In this document: positions 10,996 to 21,900 of the stretch, piece after piece | Numbering within the stretch: position 1 is the first letter of the stretch | How the letters are laid out: each line of letters opens with the position of its first letter | DNA from: Coccinella septempunctata | Taxonomy: Eukaryota > Arthropoda > Insecta > Coleoptera > Coccinellidae | Assembly: GCF_907165205.1 (NCBI RefSeq) | Contig: NC_058189.1 | Span: 57,810,270 to 57,874,269, forward strand | Reading direction: 5' to 3' | DNA length: 64,000 bases | Program-made: the position numbers and the translations under genes | The notes under the pieces: model-generated | Seen by the model: only the letters and a program-made list of their open reading frames with translations | Told to the model about the DNA's origin: nothing | The model's database searches: none

Positions 10996-11653
10996 TAATA
11001 ATACTAGAGGATATTGCACATAAATGGATCTTTATTTTACTGTTCGCTCTACATGTTTCGCCTTAAGCTACATTCACAATCAATTCACAGGCCGAAGTGC
11101 ACTTCGGCACGGAAGCTTAGCAGATGGCGTTCTCCGTTACCATTCACAATGAAATTCAAGACAAAATTTCTTGCAAGTCGCAAACTATCACTTCGGCAAG
11201 GAATTTCGTGCCGGCTATAGATGATGCTGATGCTTATGTTTTGATCAGTTACATTTTTGATTCATTTGAGTATTTGGTTCCAAGATTATTGCGAATGGTA
11301 AATTTCGTGCCGAAGTGCACTTCGGCCCGCGAATTGATTGTGAATGCAGCTTTACTGAGGCACCTTCAGGAGCTTCGTCCAAATTTACAGATATTAAGCA
11401 ACATCTCTAGCTGGTCTCCCCGAACTGAATCAAAATTCGTAGATGTTGAAACAAGTGATTAAGTCAATTCCTAATTTACACAAAGAAAATTTTCTTTGAA
11501 TTTTGATTCAGTTCGTTGAGACCAGAGATTATATGTTGCTTAATATCTGTAAATTTGGACGAAGCTCCTGAAGATGCCTCAGTAAGGCGAAACATGTAGA
11601 GCGAACAGTAAAATAAAGATCCATTTATGTACAATATCCTCTAGTATTATTAA
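10996..11653. mobile_element. Palindromic MITE (outer element of a nested pair)
   Basis: The outer ends are inverted repeats beginning AATACTAGAGGATATTG at about 10999 and ending with the complement near 11650, continuing through TAAATGGATCTTTATTTTAC and ACATGTTTCGCCTTA. If the inner element 11066..11351 is removed, the two arms pair across a much longer stretch, including CTGAGGCACCTTCAGGAGC at 11355 with its complement near 11560-11580, down to a centre near 11470-11500. Non-coding. Confidence 0.75.
11063..11354. mobile_element. PIF/Harbinger-like MITE inserted in the palindromic MITE
   Basis: The element 11066..11351 has inverted ends AGCTACATTCACAATCAA and complement ...GAATGCAGCT, flanked by TTA at 11063..11065 and 11352..11354, which fits the TWA target of PIF/Harbinger. 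It carries the 18-bp palindrome GCCGAAGTGCACTTCGGC twice, at 11091..11108 and 11309..11326. The short ORFs across it look incidental. Confidence 0.65.
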
Positions 11654-13470
11654 TTTAGATTAGTTTGTCTATGGTATTAACTCAATGTGCGCCTATGAAA
11701 TTGTGTTCTAATCAAAGGAGTTGTTACTTTTTGTTCTAATTTCTCCGTTTCAAATGACCCTGACCCTGACTTCACTGCAGGAGAAGCCCGCTTGAAAAAT
11801 TCTCCACGAACAATCTATCCCAGTGTATATGTATAGGTGTAGGTACATATTTATGCAATATATAGATGTGTTTTCACACAAAAGAAGTTCTTGTCTTTTA
11901 AGTAGATCCTCTATGAAGCGATCAGAATATCATTTTTTTCGATACAGTTTTTAATTTGATTAGAGAACTGTTGTGAAACTCTTTTCCATATAATGTGATA
12001 TGATATAAGCCATATTCATTAACAGTCAAATCACAATGTTATCTCAACGAACAATTAAGTGACGAATAAAAGCTTTCAAAAGTTGATTTCGTCAATGACG
12101 AATGGTTATTGAATATTTTGATTTCCAGAGTAGTCATTTCAATTTAAATTACGCAATTTTAATGGTGAGTATTTCGCAATTTGGCAAAATAATATTTCAA
12201 ATTGGAAAATTCAAAATTCATAAATATATTATGTATATATTTCAATCACTTAGAGCTCATTTGCATAATAGTATGGAATCGAATAAAAATTATATTTTCT
12301 ATTGAAAAATGAAATTTTCCGGCTTTGGTCTTCTGACTGACAAACCAATTCTAAAATTGAATGGGCCTCAGGTATTCACATGAAGACCTAATAAGTGAGA
12401 AGCAGTAAAGGTAACTAACCTGGTACGTTGAAAATATCAATAGTTTTGGGGATTCTTTTTATTTCTACCTCTTTTTCAGGTGAAGCTTGTTCAAATGACA
12501 TCGACGTGTCAGTCTGAATGAAAATTTCCGTTGTTCCTATTTTATCGTAGTGCTCTGTAAGGCATTAATTATTCGTTTTTTTTGTCTATTTCGGTAGAGG
12601 TAAATAACATAATGATGACCTTGATACCTCCATGTATATATTTTTTAGTGCGTATAATATTGTTAAGGGAGAAATCAGTTATGGAACTTATAATAACAAT
12701 GTTTTTCAACCTGACAAAGATGAATTTTTTTATAATTGAAGATAATTTTATTTTTCAGCATATTCATCGATTGATCATCTCATCATAGAATGAAACGAAT
12801 GTTGAAAATGTTCAGAAAGAATTAACATTTCTTTATTACAATTTTACCGACCGATAACAACAAAAGAAAGTAAGTTATGCTTACTGAATTGAAATGAAGA
12901 TACGCTTCGTATACTGGTAATCAACTAAACCCATTCAACAGTGACTGCACAGAATGTTAAGTAAATTAAGATAAGATGAAGTGCATCACGTGATTTATTT
13001 CGTCCTTGATTATTAATTTGTATTTCGTGAAGCGGCCGCCAGACTTAACGATTTATCGTACTGCACGCATGTTGGAAAGTAAGAGCAGGGCGAGAGAAAA
13101 TCCTTTCGAATATTTTGAAATAATTGTGGATAGTGCAGATAGTCTGCATAAGAATTTCGAAGGGAAATTTAGCCCCACTATTTTCGACCAATCTCAATCT
13201 GTCTTTACCAATAACATACATGTCTACAGAGATGCCTTTGTATATCTATTAGGATACACTTTTCGTATGGAAATTATCTTCTTTTTTCTTTACTAGGAGC
13301 AGATGGGAAAAAAGCTGTATAGGATGTAACGTCATATTTTAAAACAGGTCACATGAGAATTGAACTGAGAGTCTACTCTGTAATCTGTGACTGAGAGCCC
13401 GGCAAGGTCTGCTCTTCAGACCATGGTGAACCAAGAGCCAAGATAATATATGAAAAAAAAATAGTTCTTA

Positions 13471-13734
13471 AGCTGCATCCGCGATAAACTTCGGACAAAA
13501 TATTTAAATCAATTAAACATGTAACTGATCAAAACATAAGCATCAGCATGCTCCATAGCCGGCACGAAATTCCTTGCCGAAGTGATAGTTTGTAACTTGC
13601 AAGAAATTTTACCAACTTCGAATTCCATGATAGACTTAAATTTCATTATGAATGGTACAGTGACTCTAACTGACGAATGGAGAACACCATCTGTTTAGTG
13701 TATTGCGGCCCGCGAATTGATATCGAATGCAGCT
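13471..13734. mobile_element. Second, diverged copy of the Harbinger-like MITE
   Basis: Inverted relative to 11066..11351. It shares CCGGCACGAAATTCCTTGCC and the adjoining stretches, begins TTA-AGCTGCATCC and ends GAATGCAGCT. It has lost the GCCGAAGTGC palindromes. Only the left TTA is visible. Confidence 0.6.
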
Positions 13735-14069
13735 AGGGCAAGCAAACGAACTGAAAATATTTTCGAACGCGTTGGGAGCCGATCTTGATAGGTGGAAAAA
13801 TATGTCTCTCTATATGTCACTCTAGTGAAATCTTAAGCGATTTCGAACAGCTGGTTATATATCCAATTGGCAAGCCTTGTAATTGAATATATAATATTTG
13901 ATGTTCTGTGATTAGAGAGCAAAGACAAGAGCAGCAGTCTCTGGCTTTGACAGATAATTCCTTAACCTCAATCTCAAATAATAGAAGCCAGAGTCTCCGA
14001 TAAAAGCTAATTTTTAAATAAAAGTTTGTTGTACTCTCCATAGCTTCTTGTGAAGTTTTTGTTTTATGT

Positions 14070-16433
14070 ATGGAGGAAGTTTTAAGGATGGAGGATGTAA
14101 CAAATGAAGATTCGACTTCTAAGAAGGGAAGACATCGTAAAAAGCAATTGTATAAATCAATTTTACAACAGATGGAATTTTATTTCAGTGATTCCAATCT
14201 ATCCAAAGATAGATACTTATCACAATTAATTCAAGAAAATCCATGTGAGAATTATTTCTTATATTGAATTCAACATCAAACGACATTAATAAATGTTTTT
14301 GCAGTTGTAAGTCTTGATGAGTTTTTGAAATTTAACAAAATCAGAAAATTGACACTTAGTATTGAGGACCTGAGGAAAGCCATCAAGAAATCAGATTTTT
14401 TGGAATTATCTGAAGATTCAGAGAAAGTCAAACGAAAAACAGAAATCAAAGTTAAAGAAAATGTGGATGACTGCACTATTTATGTTGAAAAAATTAGTTC
14501 TGATTGCACTCATGATTTCCTCACTAATATATTCTCAGAATATGGTCAAGTTACTTATATATCAATACCTAAATACAGACACAATAACATGAACAAAGGC
14601 TTTGCTTTTATAGAATTTGATACTGAGGATGGTGTTCATAATGCACTCACTTATTTCGATAGTATAGGTTGCAAAATGTCTTCTAACATTAATCCAGAGG
14701 ATTTATGCAGTATAACATCATACATAAAAGAAAATGAAATTTCAACTCAGGATGAAAAACAAGGATCTAAGAGAAAACTGTCGGGTGAAAATGAAGAAAA
14801 TGATTGTAAAAGAGTTAGGCAAGACATTGAACTGAATGAAGATATAACTGTAGAAGGGGATCAAAAAAAGAAGAAGAAGAAGGAGAATAAAAAGAAAACC
14901 TTAATTAAAGAGTTGGGCTTACAAATCTTATCCAAGTAAGTTAAGGAAAATAATGTAAAAATGATCAATGAATTGTTATTACTTTTCCCTTTTTTGTATT
15001 ATAGGCAAGAATGGAAAAAAATGCGAAACGGATATCTGAATTTGCAGAGGAAAAAAATGAGGGAAATCAAAATGCATCTTCATAGTTTTAAGACTGTAAA
15101 ATGTAACTCTGAAAGAAATGAACAAGAAACTATCAAAACTTCAGATACAGAGAATACTGAAGAGACTCTTGCGAAGTTAGAATATGTTCCTGGCACCATT
15201 GTGAGAGTTAAACTTTCAGAGCCATGCCAAAGTGACAAAAAAATAAAGGTATTCATACAAATATTCGTTTTTAGTATACAGTAGAGACTCGATAATCCGG
15301 AGAACGATAATCCGGATATCTTACTAGTCCGGATTGACATCAAGATTGTATTATGTACCTTGTAATCCGGATCGCAAGACTCAATAATCCGAATTTGCGA
15401 TCGTTGCATACGTAGTTACAGGTTCTAACTTGTCTTAACCTGATTTCTAAACTGAAACACTCATTTGTATTCTTATTATTTTGACCGTCGGACGTGCTTT
15501 GGTATATTATAATATTGCACAATGATAAAGCGGAAACATGTTACTTTGTCTATAAAACAAAAAAGTTAGATATTAGACAAATTGAAAGATGGTGTTAGTG
15601 GAAAATATGTAAATATTTTACATTGGGATTGCAATGGGCAGAAGAGAATAATATTTATATATTTACTTATATGCTGCTCCTGAAAGATATACAGGAAAAA
15701 GCTTTAATTAAGCATTCTTCTACTCTTACAGTTAAAGAACAACGTAAAATATCTAATTATTTCTAATAATACATTTGTGTTGGGATTTCGAGAATAAAGC
15801 CTATATTTATTTCAACCGTTTTTAAATTGCATCTCTACTGAATTGTAAGACGCGATATTCCGGATTTGTCATTAATCCGGATTAGCCCTAGCATTAATTG
15901 ATCCGGATTATCGAGTCTCTACTGTATATAATTTCATTTTCTACACATTACTCCCAATAGGTACTCTAATGAATGGTCAACATTGTTGGTTGCTATAGGT
16001 AAGGCAAACTTTTACACACACCAGTTCTAAGTAATCCTTTCCTGCCTGAAAGTAACCAGTAATTTGATAATTCATTGATGCCCTATACTACATATTTCGT
16101 GTTTCATAACTTAAATTTCATATTTTTCAGATGGAAGTGAAAGCTATTGCAAAAGATGCCCTTTACGTTGATGTACCTTTTTCTTCTGGTTGTGAAGAAA
16201 TATTTGTCAGATTTCCAACAAATGAAGCTGCTGAGAAATTCTGCACTGAAGAATTTGGAGCTAATAAAAATATTTTAGAAGGAGAAGAAGAACAGGTTTA
16301 TTGGAAGAAAATTGAAATAGACCGAACAAACAAATTTCAAAAATCTAGGAAAAAACAGAGGGGAAAAGACAAATTATTGAAGCGAACTGAGAAACATTTG
16401 GCAAAGCATACACGATTCGATGAGAATGAATGA
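14070..16433 (+). CDS. Larp7: La-related protein 7 (LARP7)
   Basis: Exons 14070..14244, 14305..14935, 15005..15248 and 16131..16433 (1353 nt, 450 aa plus stop), all GT..AG and in frame. The N-terminal La motif shows QMEFYFSDSNLSKDRYLS and FVSLDEFLKFNKIRKLT. RRM1 follows, with IYVEKI and KGFAFIEF as RNP2 and RNP1. A Lys/Glu-rich linker contains a KKKKKKENKKK run (probable nuclear/nucleolar signal). The C-terminal xRRM runs from EYVPGTIVRVKLSEP through LYVDVPF to YWKKIEIDR and ends AKHTRFDENE, like vertebrate LARP7. The family caps the U-tail of 7SK RNA and stabilises the snRNP that restrains P-TEFb. A poly-A signal AATAAA is at 16693..16698. The start ATG gives an N-terminus of normal LARP7 length before the La motif. 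Confidence 0.95.
15277..15926. mobile_element. Decayed pogo-type DNA transposon in LARP7 intron 3
   Basis: The element 15279..15924 has inverted ends CAGTAGAGACTCGATAATCC, flanked by TA at 15277..15278 and 15925..15926. Inside, near 15523-15600, the plus strand reads MIKRKHVTLSIKQK, stop, ILDKLKDGVSGKYV, the start of the CENP-B-type DNA-binding domain of pogo/Tigger transposases. Near 15730 TVKEQRKISNYF resembles a transposase C-terminus. The catalytic DDE core is deleted. Confidence 0.85.
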
Positions 16434-16876
16434 AATTTATCTGGAATCCAAATACATTCTACTCCAAAAATTGTTATTTGAAACTTCTCAATTTTAGAAG
16501 TGGTAATCAACAAATAAATATTTTGAAGAATAACTTTTTCATTGCTCCCGCTAAAAGTATTTCTCACATTCATGACAATAACTCAAGAAACATCAGATAT
16601 CTGAAAATTGCAGACAGACACAACAAAACTTTTGAATGCATCCATTTCCTGAAGCTTTTTTTTTTAGAGATAAATAATAATAGTCAAATTAAAATAAAAC
16701 ATAATTAAAATTGGCGATCACTGTTTTATTATTACAAGTTTTTTTCTTATTTATCAAATAAAAAATTCATTACATTTCAGCATAACATTATGTTGATATG
16801 AATAACAAATTATCCATATTTTAAGGTCAAGTATCTTGTACCAAAGTAAAACATCTGTACACAATGATGATCTTGA

Positions 16877-18090
16877 TCATTCTTCGAATTTCCTCTTCAT
16901 CGGTGCTGACCTATTCCAGTTATTGCCACCACCAAAGCCTCCCCTACCACCGCCTCCAAAACCTCCTCTTCCACCACCTCCTCCAAATCCTCCTCTGCCA
17001 CCTCGTCCTCCACCAGAACCCCCTCTGCCTCCAAAACCGCCCCCTCTGCCTCCAAAGCCACCACCTCTACCGCCGCCTCCAAAACCTCCTCTGCCTCCTC
17101 TACCACCACCACCACGGCCACCACCTCTGCCTCCCCTACCTCCTCCTGGGCCCCTTTTTGCGCTAGGAGCACCTGGAGGTTTAGGGAGGAACCTTTGGAG
17201 TGGCAAAAGCTTGGCTGGATCAATGAACAACTGAAAAATCAAATATTCATTATTTTAGGCACGAAAAAAGTTTTTCAGATTGGAGTGTTATTTGTGAAAT
17301 GCAATTCTTTTCCAGTAGCAGATCCCTCACAAAAATTTTTATATATCAACATTATTTACAAGAATATATAATTCTCATATGAGGGAATAGTTTCATCTTC
17401 AAAATACTCAATGAAGTTCATGACTATATGTATGTTAATATTTATTGCATACTGTAATGGTTCTCACAAAATGATTAATGGAATATTTATATTTATACAA
17501 CAAAGATTATCCAGAAATCCCAATATAGAACTTGAGTTTGAACAAAATATCACCAGGAACTAATTTGACAAATTTGGTACTCATGAAAACGAAGGATTAT
17601 GCTTAAAAGTGAATGGCTACTATGTGGTATTAGTATTATTTCTGAACACTCATTTTGCTCCCTCAAGATAATATATAATTATTCAATAAGCGGAAATTAT
17701 CTTGGCAATAATGAGGTAATAAGATTATACTATAGATCCATATGAACTTCTTACCTTCTGATTTTTTTGAAAACTGGAACTATAAATATTTTCTGACAAA
17801 CGAACTGTAACAGAATAATCCCTAACGTTGCCAAGAATTTCGTCAATTTTTCCTATCTGTTCCATATTTTCCAAGTAAATAGGAGCATTAAAAAATGGTA
17901 CATCTTCTATTTCAGCTTTCACTACTAAATCATCTTGGCATGTATAATCGAAATATCCAAATGGAATTACTCTCTCTGGTGGACCTTGTTGCTGAAATCT
18001 GTCACGGCCTCCGCCTCGTCCGCCCCCAAATCCACCTCGGCCACCTCGGCCCCCACGGAAACCACCACCGCCTCTGCCTCGAAAAGACAT
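16877..18090 (-). CDS. GAR1: H/ACA ribonucleoprotein subunit GAR1
   Basis: Exons, minus strand: 17755..18090 and 16877..17230 (690 nt, 229 aa plus stop). The product starts MSFRGRGGGGFRGGRGG. It has the conserved core FGYFDYTCQDDLVVKAEIED, PFFNAPIYLENMEQIGKIDE and LFIDPAKLLPLQRFLPKP, and ends with a long Gly/Arg (GAR) domain followed by MKRKFEE. GAR1 joins dyskerin, NOP10 and NHP2 in H/ACA snoRNPs, which pseudouridylate rRNA and support telomerase where it exists. A splice acceptor at 18099 just before the ATG, and a possible donor near 18190, suggest a non-coding first exon upstream (inference). An AATAAA on the minus strand at 16725..16730 serves as poly-A signal. It is tail-to-tail with LARP7 and head-to-head with the first MCAD gene. 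Confidence 0.95.
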
Positions 18091-18956
18091 GTTTAAACCT
18101 AGAAAGTTCAAATTATCATATCAAATAAGGAATTTTAAGGTTATATAGAGAAGTTTACTGAATGAAATACTACAGGAAGAATGTGTTACCGTTTTTCTGC
18201 TTTCACTGATGATAATTTCTAGACTGAGAATAAATCTCAGATGCTCTAATCCAACACAATACACGATACCAAAATACCAACCAAAATACCAACTAATACA
18301 AACAGCAACTGACCACGCTTTTTAATGTTTTGCTTTGCTTCAAAGAGGTTAATCTTTGGTTTGGTTCCTAAGCACAGAACAAAATTTTCCAATTCTTACT
18401 CTTGCTTGATTCTTTTTTTCTTGGATAATTCAAATGTAGTTTTTTTTATTATGCAAATAAAATTTGAACATTTCAATACATATTTGACTACTCTGCTTCC
18501 TTGTATATATGTTGTGATATATAGTTTTGATTTATGGCAATTTTCAGATCCAGAGGGGTTGGTTCGTAGGCATAGATGTGATAACATATCTATTATTTAT
18601 CTCTATGGGTGTTATGAAAGATGATTTAAAAAAAAATACATACAAATAAAATAAAAAAATTTCTTTTTACATCAAAAGCAAAATATATTTTCTAAATCAT
18701 AGAATATCAATCGTTAATCTTCATAATGTTAATCTCCCAAATTACTAATTTGTAAAAATATTAACAGATTCTCTGTTATTAATATAATCTTGAAATTATT
18801 TTTTTACCCGGAGTGCGAGTCCGAATTGAAGGTTGATCCAAAGTCCACTCCTCGGCTTTCCAATTTTTAAGTTGTTCGAATTCGATTCATTTCGTGGTTT
18901 AGTTTCAGTAATAATTCATCATCAGTTGAGGTTCGATAGGGAATTTTCACAAAGAA
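18091..18956. promoter_or_regulatory. Divergent intergenic region between GAR1 and MCAD copy A
   Basis: There are 866 bp between the two start codons. It should contain the GAR1 non-coding exon (about 18190-18330) and both promoters. I see no convincing TATA box or other defined element. Confidence 0.4.
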
Positions 18957-21900
18957 ATGGCCACTTTGCAAAAGGTTTTTTCATTTCTAGTTTTTCCATC
19001 GACTCTTTTTTCATTTTTTTCATTGTAGCTATCTAGAGGTTTATTGAGATCAAAGAGTCGGGCGGTTTTCCTTTCCTCTAAATTAAATAATTCGACTGGT
19101 TATTCATTTGGTGAGTTGATTATTCATTTATCTATGAAAATTGCACTTTAGGTACTCACTTCGTTCTTAAAAAACATATTATTTATAAATTTGAAAAATA
19201 CAAACTGATGATGTGGAAAGAGAAAATCCATTATCATTTCATATAGAACAGGAATTTAAATAGTTAAGACAAAAGTATTGCAGGTATTTTTTTATCTGAA
19301 ACATGTTTGATTCATTTACTTACTTTATATAATCTGGATTAGCTTTTTTTAGCTTTGACTGACACACAAAAAGAAATACAAGATGTGGCGAGGAAATTTG
19401 CCCGTGAAGAAATTATGCCTATTGCTGCCCACCATGATAAAACAGGAGAATATCCTCATGAAATTGTAAAGAAAGCTTGGGAACTTGGACTCATCAATGG
19501 TCATATACCTGAAGATATTGGTAAGCATTATGTAAATTCTAGGTATCTATAATCTAACAAAAAACTAATTTTTCATGGTCAAAAATACTTTAAATATACA
19601 TTGAACCTCAAATCAAAACTGGATCATTTATGTAGGTATTCCAAGAAGAAGTAAACATTTTAGTTTTATAATTGAGAATTACTCCTAGAAACTTTATTTT
19701 TATTATTATAGTTTCAAATTTCTCCAACAATAGATCAGTAATTTCACAATTTTTCATGAAGTTTGTGAATATTTGTTCATTTCCAGAATAGTTTTTTTTC
19801 CCCTCCATTCTAGAATCTAGAATCACTTGGATTGATCTCATGAAAATGGGTAGACTTCTGTGCTAAAATAAGGTTTTCTTGAGATACTCCCAAGATTAAC
19901 TTTTTTCTTCTAGTATCAATTCATATGAATTTTTTTTTGAGTTAACATGCTATCAGAATAGTAAAACAATCTGAGTTGTTTCTGGTGTGATTCTGAATTG
20001 TGTTAAGGATGGATCATAGACTGTAAAATTTAAGACAATTAATTTAATTTATTTAATTTAATTTATTAACTTCCACACCAACACCAATAACTATGGTAAT
20101 TACAAATGTAGAACAAAAAAAAAACTTAATCTAGAAAAAACAAATCCCACAGGATTTTCAAACAGTCATTAATTAGATGTAATAATTTTTTTCAACTTCA
20201 AGGTTACACTTTGGGAGTAGAAAGAGAATAGCAATTAATTATTTGTCAGTATGTTAATTTTAAATTTTGTGAATTTCATTCATAGGTGGAATGAACAATA
20301 GTGTCTTTACTGGATGTTTGGTAGCTGAAGAACTTGGTTATGGTTGCACGGGTATAGCTACAGCTTTAGAAGCCACAGGATTGGGTGTAAGTTAATGTTT
20401 TTTTTGTTAATATATTAATTATATCTCTTCCTGACCTTCTGATTTTTTAATGTTTGTTGGTCTCTCGCTTTTGTTGTATTCAAATTTTTCATGGGACAGT
20501 GAATTACCAAAAAAAAAATTATAATAGGATAATGAAGGCTGCTTTACAGTTATGGTGTATTATACATGTTGTATAAATTATCTTTAGCCAAATAACACAG
20601 TGATTGTACAAGAAAAAAGTATATATAGTATGATCTTGTGTTGTAAAGTTATTCAAGATTCTATTATTTTGTAACAATTAACAATTTTTCACTCAAAACA
20701 AGGCATATCTTGAAAACTATATCTTTCCTCTGGTGTACAACGAATTTTGATTAAGGTGATGGTTTTGAAGAATGTTTTGAGAGAAAAATTATTGTGGAAC
20801 TTGGCAAAATATTTGTATAGGACCATATTCCATAGGAACTTTCTTGTTGCAATCATTCTATGAAATTCGGTCAGAGATTAATTCGTGTATCAAACAGGGT
20901 TATAAAAAAAAAATTCTTAGAAATTCTATAAGCGGGCTTGAGTGAGGCCCCAGATTCACAACTGGGCATGGTAGATGACCTCACTATTGAACTAAAGAGC
21001 TTCTTATGAGTTCCCCTAAACCATACTTCTGAGTAAGGTCAGAAACATCGGAGATCGTTTGATCACGAATAAGAATATTGACTCTTAAATTTCAATTGAT
21101 GTTTAAAGTTATAGATAATTTCAAATTATTATTTTATTGTTAGCATCGATAGGACACATCAAACAGTAAAGCTTTTTAGTCAGGCGTATCGTCATTGTTT
21201 TTAGTATGTGAAATCATGTAAAATTCAACTTGAAGAACATGTTTTGATGTTGAATCCTACATTTTAACATTTATATAACTATCATTTCCAGCAAACTCCA
21301 GTCATTATTGCTGGCAACAAAGAACAACAAAAGAAATATCTGGGACGGCTCCTTGAAGAACCTCTTCTTGCAGTAAGTTCAAGTTGATATCAGCACATAA
21401 ATAAAAAATTCTTGAGAATCAAAGCATAAAACATATTAATTCTGTTGAATGTATACTCTACATCAAAATCTCTTCACATTTCATTTTAACTCACATGTTT
21501 GTTCTTTCCTCATCATCTTTCATTAATTCTTGTTGAAATTAATTTTGTTCGTCATGAGTATTTATTAATTTCCAGTGACTTTCTCTTTCAGGCTTATTGT
21601 GTGACTGAGCCAGTGGCTGGATCCGATGTGGCTGGTATCAAAACAAAAGCTGAAAAAAAGGGAGATGAATATATACTTAATGGCCAAAAAATGTGGATCA
21701 CAAATGGGGGAGTTGCAAACTGGTAATAATAATGATAAAAAACTCAGCAACCAGTCTTAAGACTGGTCAGAAGCTGAAAAAATTCTCCACTGAAGAAGCT
21801 TGTAAAAGTTAATGAACTTCCAGGTACTTCGTATTGGCTCGCACCAATCCAGATCCTAAAGCTCCTGCTAGTAAAGCTTTCACTGGTTTCATAGTGGAGA

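Larger units (their letters stand above)
10474..14069. other. Intergenic between GST and LARP7
   Basis: No coding exon supported. It holds the palindromic composite element at 10996..11653, a related short element at 13471..13734, and the 37-bp palindrome at 10533. The remainder is AT-rich unique sequence. The GST (leftward) and LARP7 (rightward) promoters should lie here. Confidence 0.5.

Noticed and set aside
11014..11462. Two overlapping plus-strand open frames
   Set aside because: They lie entirely in the nested palindromic MITEs and have no protein-like features.
13006..13296. 96-codon plus-strand open frame upstream of LARP7
   Set aside because: No recognisable motif, no supporting splice or start context, within AT-rich intergenic sequence.
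16836..17234. Plus-strand proline-rich open frame
   Set aside because: It is the antisense shadow of the Gly/Arg-rich end of GAR1.
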